From the NCBI GenBank assembly GCA_964479045.1, contig CAYZJI010000032.1, positions 1 through 6,274 of the forward strand: a stretch of DNA of 6,274 bases, written 5' to 3'. This document shows, in pieces, positions 1 through 6,207 of this stretch. Source of the stretch: 2-02-FULL-47-50 sp964479045. GTDB lineage: Bacteria; Pseudomonadota; Gammaproteobacteria; Eutrophobiales; Eutrophobiaceae. Both the position numbers and the translations under genes were made by a program. The notes beneath the pieces were generated by a model. That model was given only the letters and a program-made list of their open reading frames with translations. It was not told where the DNA came from and searched no databases. Positions within the stretch are counted from its first letter, which is position 1, and every line of letters begins with the position of its first letter.

Positions 1-214
1 GTCTGTACGGATACCCAGGGTTCAAAATGCCGGCGCCTGCTTTTTAACTGAGGGTGCTACCCGTTGGTTTTATTATACCCGGCTTCAGGTAATTTTCATC
101 CCATACGGCCGACAAAATTACCGCGCATTCAGGCACTCATTCAGAGTATCTCAAATTGCTGTGATGCAGTATCATACCGAGCTGAATTTGGATAAAGAAT
201 TGAGTGTATTGAAT

Positions 215-228
215 TGCTTGCGCAAGCA
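215..228. promoter_or_regulatory. Perfect 14-bp palindrome upstream of mptG, possible operator
   Basis: The sequence TGCTTGCGCAAGCA equals its own reverse complement over all 14 bases and ends 20 bases before the proposed mptG start. A dyad of this size is a plausible site for a dimeric regulator, and in this position it could control the cofactor and C1 operon downstream. I could not place a convincing -35/-10 pair beside it. It could also arise by chance, or form a small RNA hairpin near the start codon. The role as an operator is inference; only the symmetry is seen. Confidence 0.3.
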
Positions 229-248
229 GAATTTTCTGGGTACAGACT

Positions 249-1271
249 TTGGAAAAATTGTCCTCTACAGCGCATCCGGCAGACAGAACCACCGTAGAAG
301 TCGTGGCGCCGGCCCGCCTGCATCTGGGTTTTATCGATATGCATGGCGGCCTGGGCCGGGCATTTGGCAGTCTGGGGCTCAGCTTGCAGGACATCTACAC
401 GCATATAACGGCGACGGCATCGAATGATGTGCGGATCCAGGGGCCTTCCAGTCATCGGGCCAGTATCATCGCCGGTCGCATGCTGGAGCATCTGCAAATC
501 AGGCAGGGTGTTGAAATCACGATTCATGAGGCCATCCCGGAACATGCCGGGTTGGGTTCCGGAACCCAGTTATCACTGGCGGTCGGCATGGCCATCGCCA
601 GACTGTATGACAAATCCATCACGGCTGGTGAAATTGCTACCCTCATGGATCGGGGTGCCCGGTCCGGTATCGGGATAGGTACATTTACCCAGGGTGGATT
701 TCTGGTCGATGGTGGTCGTGGTGAACATACTGCAGTTCCGCCAGTGATCTGTCACCTGGACTTTCCGGAAGCCTGGCGATTGCTGTTGATACTGGATACC
801 GGTGTGCAGGGCGTACATGGCCGGTCAGAACTGGCAGCATTTCAGGACTTGCCACCGATGGCGGAAGAGATTGCGGCCCATCTGTGCCGGGTGACCCTGA
901 TGCAGTTATTGCCCTGTCTGGCTGAGCAGGACTGTGCAGGTTTTGGGATGGCGGTTACTGAAATCCAGCGGATTGTGGGCGATCATTTTGCTGTGGCCCA
1001 GGGCGGTCGCTATTGCAGCCCACTGATTGCAGAAATATTGCCCTGGATGCAGAAACAGGGAGTTGCCGGGATCGGCCAGAGTTCCTGGGGGCCTACCGGG
1101 TTTGCGCTGGTGGCAAATGAAACACAGGCCTATCAGTTACAACGGCTGGCGCGCGAACAGTGGCACGATCAGACACGGTTGAAATTCAAGGTGTGCCGGG
1201 CACGTAACGACAAAGCCCAGATTACTGCCGGATCCACGGCCGGAAACAGTTTTAAACTTAAAACACTATAA
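249..1271 (+). CDS. mptG: Beta-ribofuranosylaminobenzene 5'-phosphate synthase (beta-RFAP synthase)
   Basis: This enzyme condenses phosphoribosyl pyrophosphate with a 4-hydroxybenzoate or p-aminobenzoate-type acid, releasing CO2 and pyrophosphate. It is the committed step in making the H4MPT side chain, and acts in the cytoplasm. The 340-residue product has the family's marks. PARLHLGFIDMHGG (about 21-34) is followed by GRAFGSLGL. The GHMP-kinase-like loop PEHAGLGSGTQLSLAVG lies at 97-113, RSGIGIGTFTQGGFLVDGG at 138-156, and a late GIGQSSWGPTGFALV block near 275-290. Length fits the bacterial family (about 320-340). The start is uncertain: TTG at 249 is the longest option after an in-frame stop at 210-212, but it has no good ribosome-binding site. 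TTG 258 or GTG 303 are alternatives, and 303 would leave almost nothing before the first motif. This gene corresponds to Orf4 of Methylobacterium extorquens. It leads the cluster, 25 bases before mtdB. Confidence 0.9.
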   Translation: MEKLSSTAHPADRTTVEVVAPARLHLGFIDMHGGLGRAFGSLGLSLQDIYTHITATASNDVRIQGPSSHRASIIAGRMLEHLQIRQGVEITIHEAIPEHAGLGSGTQLSLAVGMAIARLYDKSITAGEIATLMDRGARSGIGIGTFTQGGFLVDGGRGEHTAVPPVICHLDFPEAWRLLLILDTGVQGVHGRSELAAFQDLPPMAEEIAAHLCRVTLMQLLPCLAEQDCAGFGMAVTEIQRIVGDHFAVAQGGRYCSPLIAEILPWMQKQGVAGIGQSSWGPTGFALVANETQAYQLQRLAREQWHDQTRLKFKVCRARNDKAQITAGSTAGNSFKLKTL

Positions 1272-1288
1272 ATCAACCCAAGGATAAC

Positions 1289-1293
1289 GAGGA
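1289..1293 (+). promoter_or_regulatory. Ribosome-binding site of mtdB
   Basis: GAGGA lies three bases before the ATG at 1297, close but usable. It supports that start, which also gives the expected N-terminus of the family. The 25-base gap after mptG has no terminator, which fits co-transcription. Confidence 0.6.
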
Positions 1294-1296
1294 ACC

Positions 1297-2207
1297 ATGA
1301 AAGATCCGTATCTGTTGCATATATTCAACCCGACCAAGAATGTCAGTCCGTTTGACGTCAATATGGCGTATGAGGCCGAATTCGATGGCGTGATTCCCTA
1401 CACTGAAGTCAGTCTGGAAGATGTTCATACCCTGACTCAGGACACCATATTTTCGCGAGGTCCGACCGGTGTAAAACGTACTGGTATCTTTATTGGAGGC
1501 CGCGAATTTGGTCTTGCCATGGACATGCTGCAGCGGGCCAAGGTCGCGATGGTCCCCCCATTTGAAGTTTCCGTGTTTGCTGATCCGAGCGGAGCAATCA
1601 CCACCGCAGCCGCCATGGTGGCGTGCATAGAAGTGTGGGTGAAAAGAAAAGCCGGTTGCAAGGACCTGAAAGGTAAAAATATCCATATATTGGGAGGTAC
1701 CGGACCGGTCGGTGTGTGCGCCGGTATTCTCGCTGCCAACTGTGGTGCTAATGTTTTNNNNNNNNNNCACACCGTGGCAAAAAAGTAGGTGATGAAGTCG
1801 CGACTGAATACAACAAGCGGTTTAATGTAAATATGCAGGGCGCTGATTTTGGTTCAGAAGCGGCCATTCTGGAATTGCTGCAAACGTCTCATGTCATGGT
1901 GGGTTCTGCCAAGGCCGGTGTGCAAGTCTTGTCCAAAAACATGCTGAAGCAGGCAAAAGAACTGATCGTTGCAGCTGACGTCAATGCCGTGCCGCCTCTG
2001 GGAATTGAAGGCGTGGGTGTCAATGACATGGGCGTGGAACTGGATTTTACTCCTAACAGGGCGGTGGGCATCGGTGCATTGGCCATTGGCAACGTGAAGT
2101 ACAAGGTGCACTACAAAATGTTTGAGATGATGAAAACTACCGACACGCCGCTTTTCCTGGACCATGCCCAGGCGTTTGAAGCGGCAAGGAAGTATGCCGC
2201 AAAGTAA
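1297..2207 (+). CDS. mtdB: Methylene-tetrahydromethanopterin dehydrogenase, split by an assembly gap
   Basis: MtdB oxidises methylene-H4MPT to methenyl-H4MPT with NAD(P)+, the first redox step of formaldehyde oxidation after Fae. The 5' part reads without a break from ATG 1297 to the Ns at 1758-1767. It contains FDVNMAYEAEFDGVIPY near the N-terminus, RGPTGVKRTGIFIGGREFGL in the middle, and a Rossmann-type nucleotide loop LGGTGPVG at 132-139. The 3' part resumes in another frame, from about 1770 (HRGKKVGDEVATEYNKRF), through DVNAVPPLGIEGVGV and VGIGALAIGNVKYKVHY to LDHAQAFEAARKYAAK. The two parts complement each other exactly as N- and C-terminal halves of one MtdB, with about 300 residues in total, as usual. 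The frame change is best explained by a wrong gap length, not by mutation; the stop at 1786-1788 appears only if the Ns are read as exactly ten bases. The end overlaps the next gene by 14 bases. Confidence 0.92.
1758..1767. other. Assembly gap (10 Ns) inside mtdB
   Basis: Ten Ns interrupt the coding sequence just after the nucleotide-binding loop. To join the upstream frame (codons starting 1753, 1756) to the downstream frame (codon starting 1770), the true gap must be 2 modulo 3 bases, for example 8 or 11, and not 10. Eight bases would encode about four residues between the upstream GANV and the downstream HRGKK, which looks right for the beta-strand following the Rossmann loop. It is a placeholder and not biology. 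Confidence 0.97.
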
Positions 2208-3312
2208 ACCCTGGCTGATCATTTCCGAATCCGGCCGCGCCCTGGCGGTATCTGCCGCCCGGGCCGGACTGGAAACTCTGGTGATAGACCGGTTTGCTGA
2301 TACCGACACCTGTGCAGTGGCACAACAGGTCCGGCAGGTCCCAGGTAACGCTGCTGGTCTGGTTCCGGGTGAAGTAATCAAAATGCTTGACGAGTATGAG
2401 CATGTTGATTTTGCCGGTGTGGTCGTGGGCAGTGGGCTCGAGGCACATCCAGAAATTCTGGAACAGGTTAGCGCGCGCTGGCCACTCTATGGTAATACCG
2501 TTGAAACGGTAAAATGCTGCAAGGACCCTGCCTTTTTCTTCAGTGCCTTACAGGAATTGCAGATCGCACATCCCTCGACCTTGATGAAGGAATCTGCAGA
2601 CAATGGTAACTGGTTGCTGAAAGCTGAAGGTCATGCGGGCGGGCGACATGTAAGCCGTTACCTGCCCGGGACAGTTGTGCCTGAGGGGTATTATCTGCAG
2701 AAAGAAACCTCCGGACGTACAGTTTCTGCGGTGTTTCTTGCTGATGGTGTGGGTGCCATTCTGGCGGGCATGAATGAAATTTATGCTGCAGAACCGGACG
2801 CAGGAGATTTCCGTTATGTGGCGGCTGTAACGTTGAGTGATGAAGCACGATTGCGGGAGATTTTCAGAAATATCATCCATGCGTTGACGCAGAAATTCAG
2901 TCTGAAAGGTTTGTGTGGTGTCGATGCTGTCGTCAATGTTGATGGTGGGGTGGAAGTGCTGGAGATCAATCCGCGGCCAACATCAACTTTTGAATTACAT
3001 GAAGGGTGTGACAGTCTGTTTGCAAGGCACATTTTGGCCTGTGCCGGGGAACTGAAAGAAATCAGCCCGCCAGTCGTGACGCGAAACCGCGGACATCGGA
3101 TTATTTATGCAGACCAATCCTTTATCCTGCCGGAGGTTTCATGGCCGTCATGGACAACTGATCGACCGGCCAGTGGAAAATTAATTGATCGGGGTGAACC
3201 GGTTTGCAGCGTGCATGCCGAGGAGGACACCTCCGAAAATGTATTACAACTGTTGAAAACGAGAACAGAACACATGGAAAATTTACTGGGCCTGCGCAGA
3301 CTCGCCGCCTGA
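2194..3312 (+). CDS. ATP-grasp ligase of the H4MPT/methylofuran cluster (Orf17-like)
   Basis: This is a 372-residue ATP-grasp protein: such enzymes join a carboxylate to an amine through an acyl-phosphate. Seen in sequence: an N-terminal pre-grasp alpha/beta region (about 1-115), the ATP-contacting segment WLLKAEGHAGGRHV (140-153, with Lys143 and a glycine-rich loop), YYLQKETSGRTVSAVF further on, and the metal-binding signature VLEINPRPTSTFEL (Glu257, Asn259, Arg261). A C-terminal tail of about 110 residues (WPSWTTDRPASGKLIDRGEPVC) resembles the tail of ATP-grasp proteins in such islands. The ATG at 2194 is chosen because AAGGAAG precedes it; a longer in-frame start at 2164 lies deeper in mtdB without a clear site. 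It overlaps mtdB by 14 bases. By context and domain it matches Orf17 of Methylobacterium. From memory, ATP-grasp enzymes of these islands have been assigned to methylofuran synthesis (MyfA/MyfB, tyramine and glutamate ligation); which of them this protein is remains inference. Confidence 0.8.
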   Translation: MPQSKPWLIISESGRALAVSAARAGLETLVIDRFADTDTCAVAQQVRQVPGNAAGLVPGEVIKMLDEYEHVDFAGVVVGSGLEAHPEILEQVSARWPLYGNTVETVKCCKDPAFFFSALQELQIAHPSTLMKESADNGNWLLKAEGHAGGRHVSRYLPGTVVPEGYYLQKETSGRTVSAVFLADGVGAILAGMNEIYAAEPDAGDFRYVAAVTLSDEARLREIFRNIIHALTQKFSLKGLCGVDAVVNVDGGVEVLEINPRPTSTFELHEGCDSLFARHILACAGELKEISPPVVTRNRGHRIIYADQSFILPEVSWPSWTTDRPASGKLIDRGEPVCSVHAEEDTSENVLQLLKTRTEHMENLLGLRRLAA

Positions 3313-3337
3313 GAATTAAAAAAATTATAACTCTAAC

Positions 3338-3342
3338 AAGGA
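3338..3342 (+). promoter_or_regulatory. Ribosome-binding site of mch
   Basis: AAGGA is seven bases before the ATG at 3350, in an A/T-rich 37-base spacer (3313-3349). The spacing is ideal and fixes the mch start. The A/T-rich spacer could lower secondary structure and favour strong translation; no terminator is visible in it. Confidence 0.6.
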
Positions 3343-3349
3343 AAAAATA

Positions 3350-4339
3350 ATGTCTATAGAAACCACCCAATTCCCCAGTGTCAATGCGCTGACAGCGCCA
3401 CTGGTGCAGTCACTGATTGATAACGCCACTGCATTGCGTCTTGGTGTGTCGAAACTGGATAATGGCACGGCAGTAATTGATGCCGGTATTCAAGTGGCTG
3501 GCGGATTGGAGGCCGGCCGCCGCATTGCGGAAATCTGTCTCGGCGGACTCGGTTCTGTCAAATTACGCGCCTCCACCAGTTTTGATAACTGGTCGTGGCA
3601 TGTGGATGTGCATACCTCACATCCGGTCATTGCCTGTCTGGCCAGTCAGTATGCCGGCTGGAGTCTGTCGCATGGTGAAGGCAAGAGTGCTTTTAACGCA
3701 TTGGGCTCAGGTCCGGGCCGGGCAATGGGCAGCCGGGAAGAGCTGTTTGAAGAACTGCATTACCGCGATCAGGCAGAGCGTGCCTGCATCGTGATTGAGG
3801 CAGATGCCGTTCCACCCGTGGAGATAGCAGACCAGATCAGCAAGCAGTGCGGAATCACGCCTGACAAGCTCACACTCATTATTACGCCAACTTCAAGCCT
3901 GGCCGGCAGCATACAAGTAGTGGCACGTGTACTGGAAACTGCTCTTCATAAAGCCCATGCACTGGGTTTCCCGCTGGGGAATGTGATCGATGGCGCTGGT
4001 AGCGCACCCATCTGCCCGCCATCAAAGGATTTCATGACGGCAATGAGCCGCACCAACGATGCAATATTGTTTGCCGGTCAGGTGCATCTCTTTGTCAATG
4101 CCGACGACATCGATGTCAAGCAACTGGCCAATAATCTGCCCAGCAGCGCATCCAGTGATTATGGCAAACCATTTGGCAATATATTCAAGGATGTCGGCTA
4201 TGATTTTTACAAGATCGATCCAATGCTGTTCAGCCCGGCACGTGTCGCGGTAACGTCACTTAAAAGTGGCAACACCTTCCATGCCGGAAGGATAGACAAG
4301 GAATTGCTGGATAAATCGTTCAGTCACAAATGTGGTTGA
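3350..4339 (+). CDS. mch: Methenyltetrahydromethanopterin cyclohydrolase
   Basis: Mch reversibly hydrolyses methenyl-H4MPT to N5-formyl-H4MPT in the cytoplasm, following MtdB. The 329-residue product is close to the usual family length (about 315-325) and is collinear throughout. Diagnostic segments are NWSWHVDVHTSHPVIACLA with SQYAGWSLSHGEG (about 80-111), GSGPGRAMGSREELFEELHY (119-138), TPTSSLAGSIQVVARVLETA in the second half, GNVIDGAGSAPICPP, and MSRTNDAILFAGQVHLFV (232-249). Together they leave little doubt. The C-terminus FSHKCG overlaps the next start by eight bases, implying translational coupling to the Orf5 ligase. mch next to orf5 and orf7 is a widely conserved arrangement in bacteria with this pathway and has been used as a marker of it. 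Start ATG 3350 has a good ribosome-binding site. Confidence 0.96.
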   Translation: MSIETTQFPSVNALTAPLVQSLIDNATALRLGVSKLDNGTAVIDAGIQVAGGLEAGRRIAEICLGGLGSVKLRASTSFDNWSWHVDVHTSHPVIACLASQYAGWSLSHGEGKSAFNALGSGPGRAMGSREELFEELHYRDQAERACIVIEADAVPPVEIADQISKQCGITPDKLTLIITPTSSLAGSIQVVARVLETALHKAHALGFPLGNVIDGAGSAPICPPSKDFMTAMSRTNDAILFAGQVHLFVNADDIDVKQLANNLPSSASSDYGKPFGNIFKDVGYDFYKIDPMLFSPARVAVTSLKSGNTFHAGRIDKELLDKSFSHKCG

Positions 4340-5255
4340 CCTGCTTCCTCAAATAGCAATAGTGACCGACGATCCGGGCTGGCATGGCCGGGAGCTTGTC
4401 AATGCGCTGAAAAATCATGGTCTGGGTGCGCACACTGTCTCGCTCACGGATTGCGAGTTTGCATTTGATGATACCGGGCAGATGGTGCGTTTACCGGGGT
4501 TTGATGATCGTTTGCCGCTTGGGGTGTTTGTGCGCGGCGTACCCGGGGGCACACTGGAACAGGTAATCTTCCGGCTCAATGTGCTGCATGCAATGGTCCA
4601 ATCAGGGGTCACGGTTTACAACGATCCGCGTGCCATAGAGCGTACTGTGGATAAATGCATGACCACTTTGCTGCTGAAACAGGCAGGCATTCCAACTCCC
4701 CCGACCTGGGTGTTTGAATCCGAAGCGAGAGCGGGGGAGATTTGTGAGCGTGAATTCAGGGCAGGACATACGATGGTGCTGAAACCTCTCTTCGGCTCGC
4801 AGGGCATTGGTGTACATCGACTGACAGCGGAGAGCGGAATTATTCATGATGAAAAATTTGCCGGGTTGTATTATCTCCAGCGCTTTGTTGACCGGTCCGG
4901 GCCTGAGTGGTCCGATATTCGTGTACTGGTGGTCAACAACAAGGCCGTTGCCGCCATGCAACGCCGCAGCCCGCACTGGATTACCAACCGCGCCCAGGGT
5001 GCAAAATGTGAACCCCTGCCACTGGCACATGAAGTGGCTGAACTCGCAGAAGCTGCTGTGTGCGCAATCAACATCAATTATGCCGGTGTCGATATTATTG
5101 TGGACGCACAGGGTCAACTGCAGGTAATAGAAGTCAACAGTGTTCCGGCATGGTGGGGTCTGCAAAGTGTTACCGAATTCAATATCGCAGGAAATCTGAT
5201 TGATGATTTTGTCCGGCGTATCAGGGGAAACCACGCCCTCACGGTTTTATCATGA
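4332..5255 (+). CDS. orf5: RimK-like ATP-grasp ligase, Orf5 family
   Basis: This 307-residue ATP-grasp protein is of the RimK/glutamate-ligase type and is known as Orf5 in the H4MPT islands of methylotrophs. Seen in order: an N-terminal IAIVTDDPGWHG (8-19), LPGFDDRLPLGVFVRGVPGG (54-73, typical of Orf5), YNDPRAIERTVDKCMTTLLL, GIPTPPTWVFE, the ATP-binding MVLKPLFGSQGIGV (148-161, Lys151 and glycine loop), YYLQRFV, VAAMQRRSPHWITNRAQGAK, and the metal-binding VIEVNSVPAWWGLQ (Glu267, Asn269). The start is GTG at 4332; no in-frame ATG lies before the conserved N-terminus, and the gene overlaps the mch end by eight bases. Likely role: adding amino acids, probably glutamate, to a C1 cofactor. I recall a RimK-like enzyme (MyfB) being assigned to the polyglutamate chain of methylofuran, and Orf5 is the natural candidate. 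Substrate is inferred, family is firm. Confidence 0.85.
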   Translation: MVDLLPQIAIVTDDPGWHGRELVNALKNHGLGAHTVSLTDCEFAFDDTGQMVRLPGFDDRLPLGVFVRGVPGGTLEQVIFRLNVLHAMVQSGVTVYNDPRAIERTVDKCMTTLLLKQAGIPTPPTWVFESEARAGEICEREFRAGHTMVLKPLFGSQGIGVHRLTAESGIIHDEKFAGLYYLQRFVDRSGPEWSDIRVLVVNNKAVAAMQRRSPHWITNRAQGAKCEPLPLAHEVAELAEAAVCAININYAGVDIIVDAQGQLQVIEVNSVPAWWGLQSVTEFNIAGNLIDDFVRRIRGNHALTVLS

Positions 5256-6112
5256 TGCTTGATGGCCGCAGTCAACGCCGCTTGCAGGAAGTGGTATTTC
5301 AAAGTTTCATCACTGAAGTCAACGCACTGAAACCGGGCAATGTCAGCCGTTATGCTGCTGGACATGACATGACCCACAATCACTTCGTAAAGAGTGCGGA
5401 GCTGGTCAGCCCCATACTCTGTGATGAACAACTCAGCGCAGGAGAACGGGTATTCCAGAGCGTACGTATCACCATGGACAGGGTGGGTTGTAATACCAAT
5501 CTGGGCATGGTGTTGTTGTTTGCTCCTGTCGTTTTTACCCTGCAGAAATCTCCGGCTGATGGAATTAGTGCACTGCAGCGTAATCTTGATAAAACACTTG
5601 AAGAAATTGATCGTGAGGATGCCGAAAAATTTTTTGCCGCCATACGGTATGCCAACCCTGGCGGGCTGGGTCATGCAGAAAAATTTGATGTCAATTCAAC
5701 CCCGGATTGCAGCCTGCAGGAAGCCATGGCCGCAGCCCAAAATCGCGATCTTATTGCCAAACAATACGTTACCGGCTTCCACGATATTTTTGCGACGGGA
5801 TATCATTGTATGGTGGATTATTTCGGCCGGTGGAAGAGTGTTGAATGGGCAACCGTAGCCTGCTATCTTACGTTTCTGGCCCGGTTTGCAGATTCACATA
5901 TTGAACGCAAGCACGGGACTCGAGTTGCGCTAGACATCAAGTCTAAAGCGGCTGCTGTAGCACAGCAGTTTTATGAGAATAATCAGCCAGACGGCGCCAC
6001 CGACATGCTGCTGGAGTTTGACAGGGAGTTGAAGGGTCTGAACATCAACCCGGGGACCACAGCGGACCTGACGGCCGCCAGTGTGTTGATATACAGTTTT
6101 GACAAATTATAA
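5252..6112 (+). CDS. orf7: Orf7, CitG-like (triphosphoribosyl-dephospho-CoA synthase family) protein of the H4MPT island
   Basis: The 286-residue product belongs to the CitG/MdcB superfamily. CitG transfers a triphosphoribosyl group from ATP to dephospho-CoA to make the prosthetic group of citrate lyase. Motifs: TEVNALKPGNVSRYAAGHDM (21-40, the CitG-like PGxVS block), VKSAE, GCNTNLGMVLLFAP (79-92), the acidic LEEIDREDAEKFFAAIRYANPGGLG region (Y133-G140 at its end), EAMAAAQNRDLIAKQYVTGF and the DIFATGYH that follows. No citrate or malonate lyase gene is near, so the CoA reaction is unlikely; in these islands the gene is taken to serve H4MPT or methylofuran synthesis. Its exact reaction was not established as far as I know. 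A ribose-phosphate transfer would fit the family chemistry, but that is inference. It joins orf5 by an ATGA overlap (start 5252, stop of orf5 5253-5255), a clear sign of coupled translation. A second ATG follows at once at 5255. Confidence 0.85.
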   Translation: MMLDGRSQRRLQEVVFQSFITEVNALKPGNVSRYAAGHDMTHNHFVKSAELVSPILCDEQLSAGERVFQSVRITMDRVGCNTNLGMVLLFAPVVFTLQKSPADGISALQRNLDKTLEEIDREDAEKFFAAIRYANPGGLGHAEKFDVNSTPDCSLQEAMAAAQNRDLIAKQYVTGFHDIFATGYHCMVDYFGRWKSVEWATVACYLTFLARFADSHIERKHGTRVALDIKSKAAAVAQQFYENNQPDGATDMLLEFDRELKGLNINPGTTADLTAASVLIYSFDKL

Positions 6113-6123
6113 CGATTGCAGGC

Positions 6124-6142
6124 GCACAGACCTCGTCTGTGC
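6124..6142 (+). other. Perfect 8-bp stem hairpin after orf7
   Basis: GCACAGAC, a three-base loop CTC, and GTCTGTGC form a perfect stem 11 bases after the orf7 stop. No run of T follows, so it is not a standard intrinsic terminator. It could stabilise the 3' end of the operon message, mark an RNA processing site between the operon and the next gene, or cause partial termination. Confidence 0.45.
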
Positions 6143-6158
6143 CATCCGGCATATTTAG

Positions 6159-6190
6159 TAAACCAAGGGTAAAACCTTAAACCTTTAACC
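6159..6190 (+). repeat. Short array of TAAACC-like repeats before the last gene
   Basis: Four related hexamer or heptamer units follow each other: TAAACC (6159), TAAAACC (6170), TAAACC (6178) and TTAACC (6185). They lie between the hairpin and the start at 6208. The region is A/T-richer than its neighbours. CATAAT at 6190-6195 resembles a -10 box, but no fair -35 box sits 16-18 bases upstream. An activator-dependent promoter with repeated protein-binding sites is possible; low-complexity chance is the alternative. Confidence 0.3.
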
Positions 6191-6207
6191 ATAATAGGAA
6201 AGCAGCT

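Noticed and set aside
141..545. Reverse-strand 134-codon reading frame over the mptG start
   Set aside because: It lies mostly opposite the conserved mptG coding region and its product is rich in C, H, M and Q without any known motif; a shadow.
1297..1788. A separate 163-residue truncated dehydrogenase gene ending at 1786-1788
   Set aside because: The ending depends on reading exactly ten Ns; the downstream frame from 1770 continues the same protein, so it is one gene with a gap.
2164..2193. Longer start for the ATP-grasp gene at ATG 2164
   Set aside because: The ten extra residues overlap mtdB, have no good ribosome site, and are basic and unlike the family; ATG 2194 has AAGGAAG before it.
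1833..2207. An independent small gene starting at ATG 1833
   Set aside because: The frame is open upstream to 1770 with MtdB-like residues (EVATEYNKRF), and its product is the C-terminal half of MtdB.
4602..5234. Reverse-strand 210-codon reading frame opposite orf5
   Set aside because: It is fully antisense to a strongly conserved ATP-grasp gene, with no recognisable domain.
5114..5674. Reverse-strand 186-codon reading frame opposite orf5 and orf7
   Set aside because: It spans the junction of two well-supported genes on the other strand and has no family features.
5252..6112. Genuine citrate lyase accessory gene citG
   Set aside because: No citrate or malonate lyase subunits are near and the gene is coupled to orf5 and mch; it is the Orf7 branch of the family.
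6124..6142. Intrinsic terminator after orf7
   Set aside because: The stem is perfect, but no T-run follows it (the next bases are CATCCGGC), so I list it only as a hairpin.
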